DNA of 64,000 nucleotides, taken from Variovorax dokdonensis. GTDB taxonomy: Bacteria; Pseudomonadota; Gammaproteobacteria; Burkholderiales; Burkholderiaceae_C. A model generated the notes under the pieces. It saw nothing but the letters and a program-made list of their open reading frames with translations, was not told where the DNA came from and made no database searches. The stretch covers positions 930,001 to 994,000 of the forward strand of contig NZ_JASZYV010000001.1 in the NCBI RefSeq assembly GCF_030316895.1. The letters are read 5' to 3'. Positions 8,746-16,979 of the stretch are shown here, piece after piece (within the stretch, counting starts at the first letter, position 1; each line of letters starts with the position of its first letter). The position numbers were made by a program, and so were the translations under genes.

Positions 8746-9215
8746 GGTGTGCTTCCTTTCGTGGGGGATGAACTTCGAGTCATGAGCGTGTTGACGACGC
8801 CGGCGAGTTCAGAGGTTTTCAGCAATGCTGCGATGGCGGCAGACAGGGTCAACAGACGCCAAGGACGGGTCAGCACCACCAGGGCGCCGACGCCGGCCGA
8901 GGCAGCCATCAGCGCGACAGGCCTTTCGTGCGCCGCGCGTTCTGCCAGCGGTCGCGCCATCTGCACTGCGGCGTGGAGGGGATGACGTTGCCACCAGTGC
9001 CCCAGCAGGCGCTGGGCGATCGGCAACCAGACGAAGCGGGGGGCGCGTTTGCGTGAAGGATTCGGGAGCGTTGAACGTAGAGCAGCGCGCGCAGGGTCGC
9101 GTGCGTTCCTCGCCGGACGGTCGCCGCGCAAGGTCTCGACGAGCGCATGGCGCGACATCGCAAGGCGCTCCTGCGCGCTGGGCTCATGAGCCTCGAATGA
9201 ATGATCAGCGGCCAC
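8742..9215 (-). CDS. Small membrane protein downstream of yqjE-like gene
   Basis: A 157-residue protein of no certain family. It has a basic N-terminal half with 'HWWQRHPL' near residue 75, then two hydrophobic segments at about 100-116 and 121-142. Its place directly after a YqjE-type gene matches the position of YqjK in the enterobacterial yqjCDEK operon, and the size and membrane character are compatible, but I cannot show homology. It uses a GTG start overlapping the end of the holin-like gene by 11 bp, and its stop overlaps the ferritin-like start, so it is tightly coupled to both. Real gene: likely. Function: unknown. Confidence 0.7.
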   Translation of the reverse strand: MAADHSFEAHEPSAQERLAMSRHALVETLRGDRPARNARDPARAALRSTLPNPSRKRAPRFVWLPIAQRLLGHWWQRHPLHAAVQMARPLAERAAHERPVALMAASAGVGALVVLTRPWRLLTLSAAIAALLKTSELAGVVNTLMTRSSSPTKGSTP

Positions 9216-9585
9216 GTTCTTCTCCGATCAGGTGAAGGGCTTCGACGTCCGCATCGATCTGAGCCTTGACTTCTTCGAAGCCCGCCAAATCAGTGTGACG
9301 GGTCGCCACATACGCGCCAACGAGCGCGACGAGGACTGCAATCGCGGGCACGATCACCAACACCCAATGGAATTGCCCGTGCATCACGCCGAGCATCACG
9401 GCGATGCCAATCAGCCCCAGAGCCATCAGCGCACTGATGACTGCCGTGACTCCCGCAATCGTGCGTCCAATGAGGCGTTTGCCCGTCTGGCCTGCCTCCT
9501 CACGAACCAGCATCGCATAGTTGGCCAGATGGTCTGCGACCAACTCGGGATGGCTCAACAGGGTTGTGTAGATGGGATGCAGCAT
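9205..9585 (-). CDS. Phage holin family / YqjE-type membrane protein
   Basis: A 126-residue inner-membrane protein. An amphipathic N-terminal region is followed by two transmembrane segments (about residues 46-70 and 73-95) and a charged C-terminus. This is the architecture of the 'holin superfamily III' / YqjE family (Actinobacterial Holin-X), which despite the name is usually chromosomal and encoded with YqjD/ElaB-type proteins, as here. In E. coli the yqj genes belong to the stationary-phase regulon; the molecular role is unclear. The gene overlaps its downstream neighbour by 11 bp and is 119 bp from the DUF883 gene, with a hairpin in between. Confidence 0.8.
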   Translation of the reverse strand: MLHPIYTTLLSHPELVADHLANYAMLVREEAGQTGKRLIGRTIAGVTAVISALMALGLIGIAVMLGVMHGQFHWVLVIVPAIAVLVALVGAYVATRHTDLAGFEEVKAQIDADVEALHLIGEERGR

Positions 9586-9675
9586 GGTCCACGCAATTCG
9601 CCGAACGCGTTGCGAACGAGTTGAAGTCAGGAAGCTCAGGCTCGGCGGGCGAGCGAACGGCCAGGGTGCTGGCCG

Positions 9676-9698
9676 GGCAGGGCGGGTGCCGCCCTGCT
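9676..9698 (-). other. Stem-loop between the yqjD-like and yqjE-like genes
   Basis: A near-perfect stem (cagggcgg / ccgccctg, three-base loop, extendable by one or two pairs) lies directly after the DUF883 stop. There is no T run, so it is more likely an mRNA-stabilising or attenuating hairpin than a full terminator. Confidence 0.4.
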
Positions 9699-9704
9699 GG
9701 ACGT

Positions 9705-10079
9705 TCAGTCGTCCTGGCCGCGCGTTGCGAGGACCAGCAGTGCCGTCACGGCAGCGCCTGCCAGGGCGGCGAGCAGGATAGAGCGCACGGGTTGGTCGGC
9801 GATGTATTGGCCAGTGCGATCGGCAGCGGTTTCGAACTGCTTCTGAGCGCGGGCGCTGGTGCGCGACGCCGATTCCAGCCCACGCTGCACGGCCTGCTGG
9901 ACGCGTGCGGCCAACTGTTCCATGGCAGGCTCAGCGTCGCGGCGAAGATCGCGCACCTTTTCGCCAGCGGCGTTGACCGCGTTCTGTGCGTAGCTGCGGC
10001 TGCTTTCGACAGCGTCGTTGGCCGTGCTGCGCAGTTCGTCGGCCAATTCGGCGGCGGACTTGGAGGTAGAAGAGTTCAT
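9705..10079 (-). CDS. DUF883 family protein (YqjD/ElaB type)
   Basis: A 124-residue protein with a long helical, charged N-terminal region (about residues 5-95) and one C-terminal transmembrane helix (about 100-120, 'LLAALAGAAVTALLVLA'), ending in a few charged residues. This is the tail-anchored layout of YqjD/ElaB/YgaM, which bind ribosomes in stationary phase in E. coli and localise to the inner membrane. The start at 10079 is chosen because a good GGGAAG ribosome site lies just upstream; the frame is open further. It is the second gene of the minus-strand run that ends with the ferritin-like gene. Confidence 0.85.
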   Translation of the reverse strand: MNSSTSKSAAELADELRSTANDAVESSRSYAQNAVNAAGEKVRDLRRDAEPAMEQLAARVQQAVQRGLESASRTSARAQKQFETAADRTGQYIADQPVRSILLAALAGAAVTALLVLATRGQDD

Positions 10080-10154
10080 GATGACTTCCCTTTCAGAATC
10101 AAGATTGAGGCGGTCTTGCAAGATTGCAGATCAAGCGTAAGGATCGTAGTCCCG

Positions 10155-10319
10155 TCACCCGCGGCGCAGCAAGCCTGCGATGAAGCCAGCCAGCGCCAGC
10201 ACTGCGAAGATGACGAACAGCAGCTTGGCGATTCCCGCCGCACTGGCCGCGATCCCGCCGAAGCCCAGAACGGCTGCAATCAATGCAATGACGAGAAAAA
10301 CGACGGCGTAGTGCAGCAT
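10155..10319 (-). CDS. DUF1328 family small membrane protein (YtjA type)
   Basis: A 54-residue protein starting [17 protein letters not shown], with two hydrophobic helices and a [14 protein letters not shown] linker, ending in LLRRG. This is the DUF1328/YtjA family of small stress-associated inner-membrane proteins of unknown function. A strong gaaggag ribosome site precedes the ATG on the minus strand. It is the first gene of the minus-strand stress run, and the 122 bp upstream, before the histidine kinase stop, should contain the operon promoter. It is short but well supported by composition and ribosome site. Confidence 0.85.
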   Translation of the reverse strand: MLHYAVVFLVIALIAAVLGFGGIAASAAGIAKLLFVIFAVLALAGFIAGLLRRG

Positions 10320-10441
10320 CTTCGACTCCTTCGGGACTGAACCCGGACATGTTCAAGCGTGGTGATCTGATCGCCATTCGGGTCGTATGAGAACCCGAGT
10401 GGCTTGTCCATGACCATACCGACCGCCCTTGTGTCGAAGTG

Positions 10442-11956
10442 TCAGTCGCCAGGGGTGCGCTGCGTAGGATTGAGGCCAATGACCGCTGCCTCGGGTTCGA
10501 CGATGGCGCCCACAGCCTCGCGAACCTCGCGCGACGGAGGCACGACTTCGGACCCAAGCGAACCGGCGATCTGGGAGGTTGACGGAAGCATGGCCCAAAG
10601 ACGCGTACCTTTTCCCGGCGCCGAGGTGATGCGCAGCGTTCCCCTTGCCGCTTCCACCCGATGGCGCATGCCGGCCAGTCCATGGGTGGCAGGCCGCATG
10701 TGCTCCACATCGAAGCCCTGGCCGTCGTCGGTGACCTCGACCTCGACGTGCCTTCCGTAGTCCTTCAGCACGATCGTGGCGGTCGTGGCCTTGGCGTACT
10801 TGCCGATGTTGGTCAGGCTTTCTTGCACCAGGCGGTAGACGGTGAGCTGGCGACTTTCGTCGAGCGAGACGGGCTCCAGCAGCATCTCGACCTCGATACC
10901 GGCGCGTTCGGCGAATTCGCGGCCCAGGATCTCCAGGGAGGCGACCAGACCCAGGTTGGACAGGGAAGACGGGCGAAGGTCTTCGATGATGCGGCGCTTG
11001 AGCGCGATGCCGCTGTTGAGCTGGTCCACCAAGTGCTGAAGGCGTTCGCTGGCTTCGGGCGAATCGGTCAAGCGCGACTTCAGCCGCGCTGCGTCCAACT
11101 TGGCGGCGGTGAGCAGCGAGCCCAGTTCATCGTGCAGTTCGCGCGCCAGGAAGCCGCGTTCGTGCTCACGCACGTCTTGCAGGTGCGTCGCCAGTTCCCG
11201 CAGACTGGCTGTCCGCTCTCGAACTTCGCCCTCCAGCGCGTTCCGCTCCTGCTGCAGGGCCTCCTGCTGGCGCTGGTCGATTTCGCGCAACCGATGCGTC
11301 TGTCGCAAGTAAAGGTAGAAGGCAAAGATGCCTGCCAGCGCCACCAGTGCAATGCCCAGCCGCGCCATCCGAAGCGATCGGCCGATCTGCGTCTGCCCCG
11401 CGCGGAGGGAATCGTCGGACAGCGCCAGCAGACCGGCTGTTTCGGCGCGAATCGCGGCCATCTCCTCGCGCCCGACGTCGGTGGTGAGAACGAACTTCCA
11501 GGCGTCCTCATTGCCGGCGGTGCGCAGGCGCACGCTCATCTCCATCTCGGCGAGTTTGCGCGACACATGCTCGGAAAGCGACGCGAGCCTTGCGGCCTCC
11601 ACCGGCTTGTCCGCATAGAGCTTGCGCAAGGCGGCAAACTGATTGGAAATCTGCTTGACCGCCTCGTCGTAAGGTTCGCGGTAGCGCGGCTCACCGGTCA
11701 ACAGATAGCCCCGTTGCCCGGTTTCGGCGTCCAGCAGACTCTGGACGAGGGAATTGAGCACCAGACGCTCGCCTTGCGCTTCTCCGATGGCGGCAAGTGC
11801 ACGGCTCGACTGACTGTAGCCGGCCTCGTTGATGCCCACCAATACCAGAGCCGCCAGCAACGCCAGTCCCAGCGTCAACGCTGTAGGACGAGTTGCCATC
11901 CAGTTTTGAAGGTGTCGTCCGACAGAGCGCAGCGATGATCCGTGAATAATTGTCAT
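10442..11956 (-). CDS. CHASE3-containing sensor histidine kinase (NarX/DegS class)
   Basis: A 504-residue membrane kinase. TM1 (about residues 25-42) and TM2 (198-215) bracket a periplasmic CHASE3-type domain containing 'LLDAETGQRGYLLTGE'. A coiled-coil linker (218-262) leads to a HisKA_3 dimerisation domain with His275 in 'ARELHDELG'. The HATPase_c domain shows the N-box around 'LTNIGKYA' (Asn383), 'DDGQGF' (about 410-415) and 'GLAGM'. The C-terminal 40 residues are an extra tail. It is divergent from the LuxR-type response regulator at 12019 with 62 bp between them, and downstream on its own strand lies the DUF1328-ferritin run. The pair probably responds to an envelope or stress signal; the ligand is unknown. 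Confidence 0.9.
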   Translation of the reverse strand: MTIIHGSSLRSVGRHLQNWMATRPTALTLGLALLAALVLVGINEAGYSQSSRALAAIGEAQGERLVLNSLVQSLLDAETGQRGYLLTGEPRYREPYDEAVKQISNQFAALRKLYADKPVEAARLASLSEHVSRKLAEMEMSVRLRTAGNEDAWKFVLTTDVGREEMAAIRAETAGLLALSDDSLRAGQTQIGRSLRMARLGIALVALAGIFAFYLYLRQTHRLREIDQRQQEALQQERNALEGEVRERTASLRELATHLQDVREHERGFLARELHDELGSLLTAAKLDAARLKSRLTDSPEASERLQHLVDQLNSGIALKRRIIEDLRPSSLSNLGLVASLEILGREFAERAGIEVEMLLEPVSLDESRQLTVYRLVQESLTNIGKYAKATTATIVLKDYGRHVEVEVTDDGQGFDVEHMRPATHGLAGMRHRVEAARGTLRITSAPGKGTRLWAMLPSTSQIAGSLGSEVVPPSREVREAVGAIVEPEAAVIGLNPTQRTPGD

Positions 11957-11957
11957 G

Positions 11958-11971
11958 GACCTCTAAAGGTC
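11958..11971. promoter_or_regulatory. Inverted repeat between divergent kinase and regulator genes
   Basis: gacctctaaaggtc is a perfect 5-bp inverted repeat with a 4-bp spacer, lying in the 62-bp gap immediately upstream of the kinase start. It could be an operator of the adjacent regulator, but this is only positional inference. Confidence 0.3.
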
Positions 11972-12018
11972 AAGAATCCCCGCGCCCAGAGCGCGAAAAC
12001 ACAGGAAGAAGCCAAAGA

Positions 12019-12651
12019 ATGATCAGAATCGGAATTGTGGACGACCATGCGATCGTGCGCTCTGGCTTGCGCCAGTTTCTTTCCGAACACGTGGATCTGA
12101 GAGTGGTCGGGGAGGCTGCCAGCGGCCGCGAAGCCATCGATCTGGTGCGCAATACGGAGATGGACGTCCTCTTGATGGATCTGTCCATGCCGGGGCAAAG
12201 CGGCATCGACGCCTTGGCGATGATCCGTGCGAAGGCCCCCGACGTGGGCATCCTGATCCTGAGCGCATATCCCGAAGAGCACTATGCGCTCAACCTCATC
12301 CGTCAGGGGGCCAGCGGCTACCTGAACAAGGAATGCGACCCGATGGAGATCGTCAACGCGATCCGCACCATCGCCCTGGGCCGACGCCACATCACACCGG
12401 CAGTCGCCGACCTGCTGGCTCGACAGCTTGACCGGAACGCCGAAGGCCCGCCGCACGAGCAATTGTCCGAACGCGAGTTCCAGGTCTTCCTGAAGCTGGC
12501 CAAGGGCGAGACCGCAGGCGACATCGCCAAGGAACTGTCGTTGTCGGTCAAGACGGTCAGCACGTACCGTACGCGATTGATGGAAAAGATGAACCTCTCT
12601 TCCAACAGCGACCTGACCTACTACGCGTTGAAGAACAAGCTGATCGATTGA
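12019..12651 (+). CDS. NarL/FixJ-family response regulator
   Basis: A 210-residue regulator with an N-terminal receiver domain (phosphoacceptor Asp54 in 'LLMDLSMPG', acidic pair D8/D9 in 'IVDDHA', Lys near residue 104 in 'YLNKE') and a C-terminal LuxR-type helix-turn-helix (about 145-205, 'LSEREFQVFLKLAKGET' and 'LSVKTVSTYRTRLMEKM'). It should be phosphorylated by the divergent CHASE3 kinase and regulate transcription. The start at 12019 sits behind a ggaagaa sequence and places the receiver at the usual N-terminal position. A strong hairpin follows the stop. Confidence 0.92.
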   Translation: MIRIGIVDDHAIVRSGLRQFLSEHVDLRVVGEAASGREAIDLVRNTEMDVLLMDLSMPGQSGIDALAMIRAKAPDVGILILSAYPEEHYALNLIRQGASGYLNKECDPMEIVNAIRTIALGRRHITPAVADLLARQLDRNAEGPPHEQLSEREFQVFLKLAKGETAGDIAKELSLSVKTVSTYRTRLMEKMNLSSNSDLTYYALKNKLID

Positions 12652-12661
12652 TTTGCTCGAG

Positions 12662-12690
12662 GGCAGCGCGCCACGCCTGGCGCGGCTGCC
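12662..12690. terminator. Strong hairpin between convergent regulator genes
   Basis: ggcagcgcgcca and tggcgcggctgcc form a 12-pair stem with a single bulged base and a 4-nt loop. It lies between two convergent genes and could terminate both, but there is no T run on either side. Confidence 0.45.
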
Positions 12691-12731
12691 GCATCTGCGG
12701 GCGCTCGCGGCAGGCGCTTGCATGTTCCTCA

Positions 12732-13139
12732 TCAGGCCGGCCCGCTGGCCTGCGCGTCGTTGGTGCCCGACAACTGGGCGCAATAGTCGACGAGCGCGTC
12801 GATCTCATTGGATTTGTCGAACACCGCGTCTGCACCCAGTTGTGCGCATCTCTGGCGGATATCGGGCGTAGCGTAATTGGTCAACACGATGACCTTCTGG
12901 CGGCGTTGGCGCTGAGCGCAGCCTTGCAAGACCCCCAAGCCACTGCCTTGCTTCAGAAAAAGGTCGACGATCGCCAAGTCCCATTCGGGCGCGTTGGCCG
13001 AGAGCCAGGCTCGTGCGGAGGCCTCGCCGTCTGCATGCCCGATGGCATTGACGCGCGTGAGTTCCTCCAGAGTTCCTATCAGGTTCTCGCGGATCGTGGC
13101 GTTGTCTTCGACGATGTAAGTCCTGAGTACGTGTGGCAT
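12732..13139 (-). CDS. Stand-alone receiver-domain response regulator
   Basis: A 135-residue protein consisting of one receiver domain: 'IVEDNATIRENL' (acidic residues E11/D12), phosphoacceptor Asp59 in 'AIVDLFL', 'VLTNYA' (Thr) and 'FDKSNE' (Lys). No output domain follows, so it resembles CheY/Spo0F-type or phosphate-sink regulators. I start it at 13139 (MPHVLRT), with a GGGAG about 10-14 bp upstream; in-frame starts at 13166 and 13196 would add an unrelated N-terminus. It is convergent with the NarL-type regulator gene, so it may belong to the same kinase circuit, but this is inference. Confidence 0.8.
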   Translation of the reverse strand: MPHVLRTYIVEDNATIRENLIGTLEELTRVNAIGHADGEASARAWLSANAPEWDLAIVDLFLKQGSGLGVLQGCAQRQRRQKVIVLTNYATPDIRQRCAQLGADAVFDKSNEIDALVDYCAQLSGTNDAQASGPA

Positions 13140-13276
13140 GTCGAAAGACGACTCCCGGGTGGACATCGCGTTGTGAGATTCGATGAGCGATGGCACTTTC
13201 GGATCGTAGCGAGAGCCCCGGGTGCAGTGTGCAAGTAGGTGGGGCGTCGCGCTGTAGGACGACTCCGACGGCTTGC

Positions 13277-14056
13277 TTATTCGCGTCGTTCAGCGTCGCT
13301 TGCGGCTGCCCTGTGGGCGCAAACAGGGCAATGTAGGTCGCGCCGCACGCGCATCTCGTCGAAGCGGCCGGTGCGACCATCGAACATCAGAAGGCGGCCT
13401 GCCAAGGATTCCCCCATGCCCGCCAACAGCTTGAGCGCCTCTGCCGCTTGCAGCGTACCGATGGCGCCGACCACCGGTGCGAACACGCCGAGCACGGCAC
13501 ACAAGGTCTCTTCGAATTGCGCGTCGGGCGGGAAGACGCAGGCGTAGCAGGGCGCGTCGTCGCGACGCGTGTCATACACCGACAGCTGGCCGTCGAAGCG
13601 GATGGCCGCACCAGCCACCAGGGGCTTGGCATGCGCCACGCACGCGCGATTGACGGCCTGACGGGTGGCAAAGTTGTCGGAGCAATCCAGCACCACGTCC
13701 GCCTTCGGAACCCATTGGTCGAGCAGCGCCGCATCGGCGCGGCCCACCAACGTCCGCACCTCGATCCCGGGGTTGAGCGCGAGCATCGCTTGCGCCGCCG
13801 ATTCGACCTTGGGTAGGCCAACGCGATCGGACGTGTGTGCGATCTGTCGCTGCAGGTTGGTCAGGTCGACATCGTCGTCATCGACCAGCGTGATCTGGCC
13901 GACGCCAGCGCCGGCCAGATAGAGGACGGCCGGCGAGCCCAGTCCACCCGCACCGATGACCAGGGCATGCGCCGCGCTGACGCGTGCCTGGCCGTCGATG
14001 CCGAACTCTTCCAGCAGGATGTGCCGCGAATAGCGCAGCAGCTGCTCGTCGTCCAT
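13277..14056 (-). CDS. moeB: ThiF/MoeB-family adenylyltransferase
   Basis: A 259-residue E1-like enzyme. Visible features are 'RYSRHILLEEFGIDGQ' at the N-terminus, the ATP-binding 'GAGGLGSP' near residue 36, 'LTNLQRQIAH', the conserved 'DCSDNFATR' near residue 123, and two CxxC pairs ('CYAC' and the C-terminal 'CPVC') that bind zinc. Such enzymes adenylate the C-terminal Gly-Gly of MoaD or ThiS for sulfur transfer in molybdopterin or thiamine synthesis. No rhodanese domain is fused. No moa or thi genes are nearby, so MoeB versus ThiF cannot be separated; MoeB is the more usual annotation for this length. It lies 7 bp downstream of the S41 protease gene. Confidence 0.88.
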   Translation of the reverse strand: MDDEQLLRYSRHILLEEFGIDGQARVSAAHALVIGAGGLGSPAVLYLAGAGVGQITLVDDDDVDLTNLQRQIAHTSDRVGLPKVESAAQAMLALNPGIEVRTLVGRADAALLDQWVPKADVVLDCSDNFATRQAVNRACVAHAKPLVAGAAIRFDGQLSVYDTRRDDAPCYACVFPPDAQFEETLCAVLGVFAPVVGAIGTLQAAEALKLLAGMGESLAGRLLMFDGRTGRFDEMRVRRDLHCPVCAHRAAASDAERRE

Positions 14057-14063
14057 CGAGCGC

Positions 14064-15500
14064 TTAGTTTTCTTTCTTCTCTTCCTTGCGCTCGACCTGC
14101 GTCTTGCTCACCAGCACAGGTTGGCCCTTGAGCTGAGCCAATGCCTGCTGCAACGGGAAGTCCTTGCCCGAGCCGTATTCGGGCGTCTTGTTGGTCGAGC
14201 CTGGGTTGAGTGCTTCGGCCTCGAGCTGCTTGCGGGCTTCCTCACGCAGCTTGTCGAGCTCGGGGTCTTTCTTCTCCGGGCCCTGACCGCTGGACAGGTG
14301 CTTGTCCAGGTCGGCTTCCCGCATGCGCAGCACGGCGAAGGGGCTGCCTTCCGCGGTGTCGTCGATCATGACGTTCGGAACGATGCCGCGCGCCTGGATC
14401 GAAGTGCCGCTGGGGGTGTAGTAGCGGGCCGTGGTGATTTTCAGGCCCGTGTCCGGGCCGAGCGGACGCACCGTCTGCACCGAGCCCTTGCCGAAGGTCT
14501 GGCTGCCCATCACGGTGGCGCGCTTGTGATCCTGCAGCGCGCCCGCGACGATCTCGCTGGCCGAGGCCGAGCCCTCGTTCACCAGCACCACCAACGGCAC
14601 CGACTTGAGTGCGGCTGGCAGGCTGCGAAGCGGGTCGGAACCACCGCGGCGCTGGTAGAACTCGGGCGCCGCCTTGTAGACCGCCTTGCTTTCGGCCAAC
14701 TGGCCGTCGGTGGTCACCACGGTGGAGTTCTCGGGCAGGAATGCCGCCGAGACCGCCACGGCTGCATCGAGCAGGCCACCCGGGTCGTTGCGCAGATCGA
14801 GCACCAGGCCCTTGAGGTTGGGCTCGGCCTTGTAGATCTCGTCGACCTTCTTGACGAAATCGTCCACCGTGCGTTCCTGGAACTGTGAAAGACGGATCCA
14901 GGCGTAGCCAGGCTCGACCACCTTGCCGCGGACCGACTGGGTGCGGATTTCCTCGCGGGTGATGGTGACCGGGAAGGTGCGGTTCTCGTCCTTGCGGAAG
15001 ATGGTCAGGCGCACCTTGGTGTTGGCGTCGCCACGCATGCGCTTGACGGCCTCGTTCAGCGTCAGCCCGCGCACGGCCGTGTCGTCGATCTTGGTGATCA
15101 GGTCGTTGGGCTTGAGCCCTGCGCGGAAGGCAGGGGAGCCCTCGATGGGCGAGACCACCTTGACCAGCCCGTCTTCCTGGGTGATCTCGATGCCCACGCC
15201 GACGAACCTTCCGGAGGTGCCTTCGCGGAATTCCTTGAACGACTTCTTGTCGAAGTACTGCGAATGCGGATCGAGCCCGGACACCATGCCCGAGATGGCG
15301 TCCGAGATGAGCTTGCTCTCATCGACCGGCTCGACATAGTCGCTCTTGATCATGCCGAAGACGGCGGCGAGCTGTTGAAGTTCTTCGAGAGGCAGGGGCG
15401 CCAGGGAGCCTCGGGCCACGGTTTGAAGAGAGACGGTGGTCAGGACACCGGCCACTGCGCCCGCAGCGACCCAGCCCGTGATCTTGAGTTTGTGGCCCAT
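14064..15500 (-). CDS. S41 family C-terminal processing peptidase (Ctp)
   Basis: A 478-residue periplasmic protease. An N-terminal signal/anchor (about residues 7-28) is followed by the N-terminal helical part, a PDZ domain (about 95-180, 'RFVGVGIEI', 'SPAFRAGLKPNDLI') and the S41 catalytic domain. The Ser-Lys dyad is visible as Ser313 in 'GSASASE' and Lys338 in 'TFGKGS', 25 residues apart as in E. coli Prc. The Lys/Glu-rich C-terminus is unstructured. The family degrades misfolded or tagged envelope proteins and trims PBPs or hydrolases. The start at 15500 (MGHKLK) was chosen because it begins the signal sequence; the upstream extension to 15569 is not signal-like. Confidence 0.92.
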   Translation of the reverse strand: MGHKLKITGWVAAGAVAGVLTTVSLQTVARGSLAPLPLEELQQLAAVFGMIKSDYVEPVDESKLISDAISGMVSGLDPHSQYFDKKSFKEFREGTSGRFVGVGIEITQEDGLVKVVSPIEGSPAFRAGLKPNDLITKIDDTAVRGLTLNEAVKRMRGDANTKVRLTIFRKDENRTFPVTITREEIRTQSVRGKVVEPGYAWIRLSQFQERTVDDFVKKVDEIYKAEPNLKGLVLDLRNDPGGLLDAAVAVSAAFLPENSTVVTTDGQLAESKAVYKAAPEFYQRRGGSDPLRSLPAALKSVPLVVLVNEGSASASEIVAGALQDHKRATVMGSQTFGKGSVQTVRPLGPDTGLKITTARYYTPSGTSIQARGIVPNVMIDDTAEGSPFAVLRMREADLDKHLSSGQGPEKKDPELDKLREEARKQLEAEALNPGSTNKTPEYGSGKDFPLQQALAQLKGQPVLVSKTQVERKEEKKEN

Positions 15501-15582
15501 TGAGAAGTCCAGTTGGCGTTTCGAAGCAATATACACAGCTTGGAACGCGGCGCGTGGCCACAGTTCCAAGCCTTAGCGCGAC

Positions 15583-16329
15583 TCAGGCTTTTTTGCCTTG
15601 GCTCGCCACAGCCGCCGCGGCCGCCGCGACCGCTTCGGCATCGCCCAGATAGTAGTGGCGCAGGGGTTTGAGATCGTCATCCAGCTCGTAGACCAGCGGA
15701 ATGCCGTTCGGGATGTTGACGCCCACGATGTCGCTGTCGGAGATGTTGTCGAGATACTTCACCAGGGCGCGGATCGAGTTGCCGTGTGCAGCCACGACCA
15801 GGCGGCGGCCGGCACGGATGGCCGGGGCCATCGATTCGTTCCAGAAGGGCATCACGCGGGCGACCGTGTCCTTGAGGCACTCGGTCAGCGGCACCTGCTC
15901 GGGAGAGAGTTTCGCGTAGCGCGGGTCGCTGCGCTCGCAGCGAGGGTCGCTGGGTTCCAGGGCCGGCGGCGGAGTGGTGTAGCTGCGGCGCCAGACGAGC
16001 ACCTGTTCCTCGCCGTATTCCTTGGCCATTTCGGCCTTGTTGAGGCCCTGCAGGCCGCCGTAGTGGCGCTCGTTCAGGCGCCACGAGTGCACCACTGGCA
16101 GCCAGGTGCGATCGAGTTCATCGAGGACGTGCCAGAGGGTGCGCGTGGCGCGCTTGAGCACACTGGTGTAAGCCACGTCGAAGTCGTAGCCCTCTGCCTT
16201 GAGCAGCCGCCCGGCCTGCTTGGCCTGTTCTACACCGGTGGGCGTCAGGTCGACGTCGGTCCAGCCGGTAAAGCGGTTTTCGAGGTTCCAGGTTGATTCG
16301 CCGTGGCGGATCAGAACCAGTTTGTACAT
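15583..16329 (-). CDS. gpmA: 2,3-bisphosphoglycerate-dependent phosphoglycerate mutase
   Basis: A 248-residue glycolytic enzyme interconverting 3- and 2-phosphoglycerate. The phosphohistidine motif 'LIRHGEST' puts the catalytic His at residue 9, followed by '[12 protein letters not shown]', the loop '[15 protein letters not shown]' and the second catalytic His in 'VAAHGNSIR'. The length matches the dimeric/tetrameric bacterial family. The C-terminus is an Ala-rich low-complexity tail. It lies 82 bp upstream of the Ctp protease gene on the same strand and is divergent from the rhodanese gene. Confidence 0.96.
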   Translation of the reverse strand: MYKLVLIRHGESTWNLENRFTGWTDVDLTPTGVEQAKQAGRLLKAEGYDFDVAYTSVLKRATRTLWHVLDELDRTWLPVVHSWRLNERHYGGLQGLNKAEMAKEYGEEQVLVWRRSYTTPPPALEPSDPRCERSDPRYAKLSPEQVPLTECLKDTVARVMPFWNESMAPAIRAGRRLVVAAHGNSIRALVKYLDNISDSDIVGVNIPNGIPLVYELDDDLKPLRHYYLGDAEAVAAAAAAVASQGKKA

Positions 16330-16438
16330 GTTCAGCCCTATTCGTTGGAGATGGGATTTCGTCAGGGGAAAAGGCGTGCGCGCTGCGCAGCCGATGGTGT
16401 GACGAAGCGGGCCTGATGCCCTGCAAAGCCCACCATTC

Positions 16439-16444
16439 TAAAAT
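16439..16444 (+). promoter_or_regulatory. Candidate -10 (TAAAAT) for the rhodanese gene
   Basis: TAAAAT sits 25 bp before the GTG start. The same hexamer precedes several other genes in this window at short range (45028, 48001). No clear -35 is visible. Confidence 0.35.
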
Positions 16445-16469
16445 CCGGGTTTCCCATTCGAGGATTCTC

Positions 16470-16889
16470 GTGAAATTCTTCTTCGACTTCGTCATCGCCA
16501 ACTGGGTGCTTTTCCTGATCGTGCTCAGCTCCGGGGCGATGCTTTTCTGGCCCATGCTGCAAGGGGCCAACCGTGGCGCACTCACGGCCGAGGGCGCCGT
16601 TCAGCTCATCAATCGGCAACGCGCCGTGGTGGTGGACATTCGCGAACCCGAAGAATTCGCCACTGGCCACGTGACCGGCGCGCGCAACGTTCCACTCAAC
16701 CAGCTTGAAGCCAAGCTCGCCGGCACCGTGAAGAACAAGTCTCTGCCGCTGCTGATCGTCTGCGCCAGTGGCGCGCGCGCCAATCGGGCGGTCGCCACTG
16801 CCCGCAAGCTGGGCTACGAGCAAGCCCAGGCGCTCGCCGGCGGCCTCAAGGCCTGGAAAGATGCCAACCTGCCATTGACCAAGGCCTGA
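16470..16889 (+). CDS. Membrane-anchored rhodanese-like sulfurtransferase
   Basis: A 139-residue protein with one N-terminal transmembrane helix (about residues 7-28) and a rhodanese domain. The active-site Cys98 lies in 'VCASGARA', and 'VVVDIREPEEFATGHV' is the conserved rhodanese motif near residue 55. It begins with GTG at 16470, preceded by an aggat ribosome site; earlier in-frame starts would extend into the gpmA promoter region. In betaproteobacteria this gene is typically followed by grxC and secB, as here, suggesting a small redox/protein-export group. The physiological sulfur acceptor is not known. Confidence 0.87.
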   Translation: MKFFFDFVIANWVLFLIVLSSGAMLFWPMLQGANRGALTAEGAVQLINRQRAVVVDIREPEEFATGHVTGARNVPLNQLEAKLAGTVKNKSLPLLIVCASGARANRAVATARKLGYEQAQALAGGLKAWKDANLPLTKA

Positions 16890-16979
16890 AAAGCCTGACG
16901 TGGGCATCGGTAAGGCCGAACGCCCACACTAGGCTTTTTTGACTTGAAACGAGCGGTTCGCGCCGTCAACTGAACGACC

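Noticed and set aside
9205..9585. Phage lysis holin
   Set aside because: It belongs to the YqjE-type holin-like family found in chromosomal stress operons; there are no phage genes nearby.
10099..10710. Minus-strand frame covering the DUF1328 gene and the kinase C-terminus
   Set aside because: It contradicts two better-supported genes; the short DUF1328 frame has a strong ribosome site and a known family.
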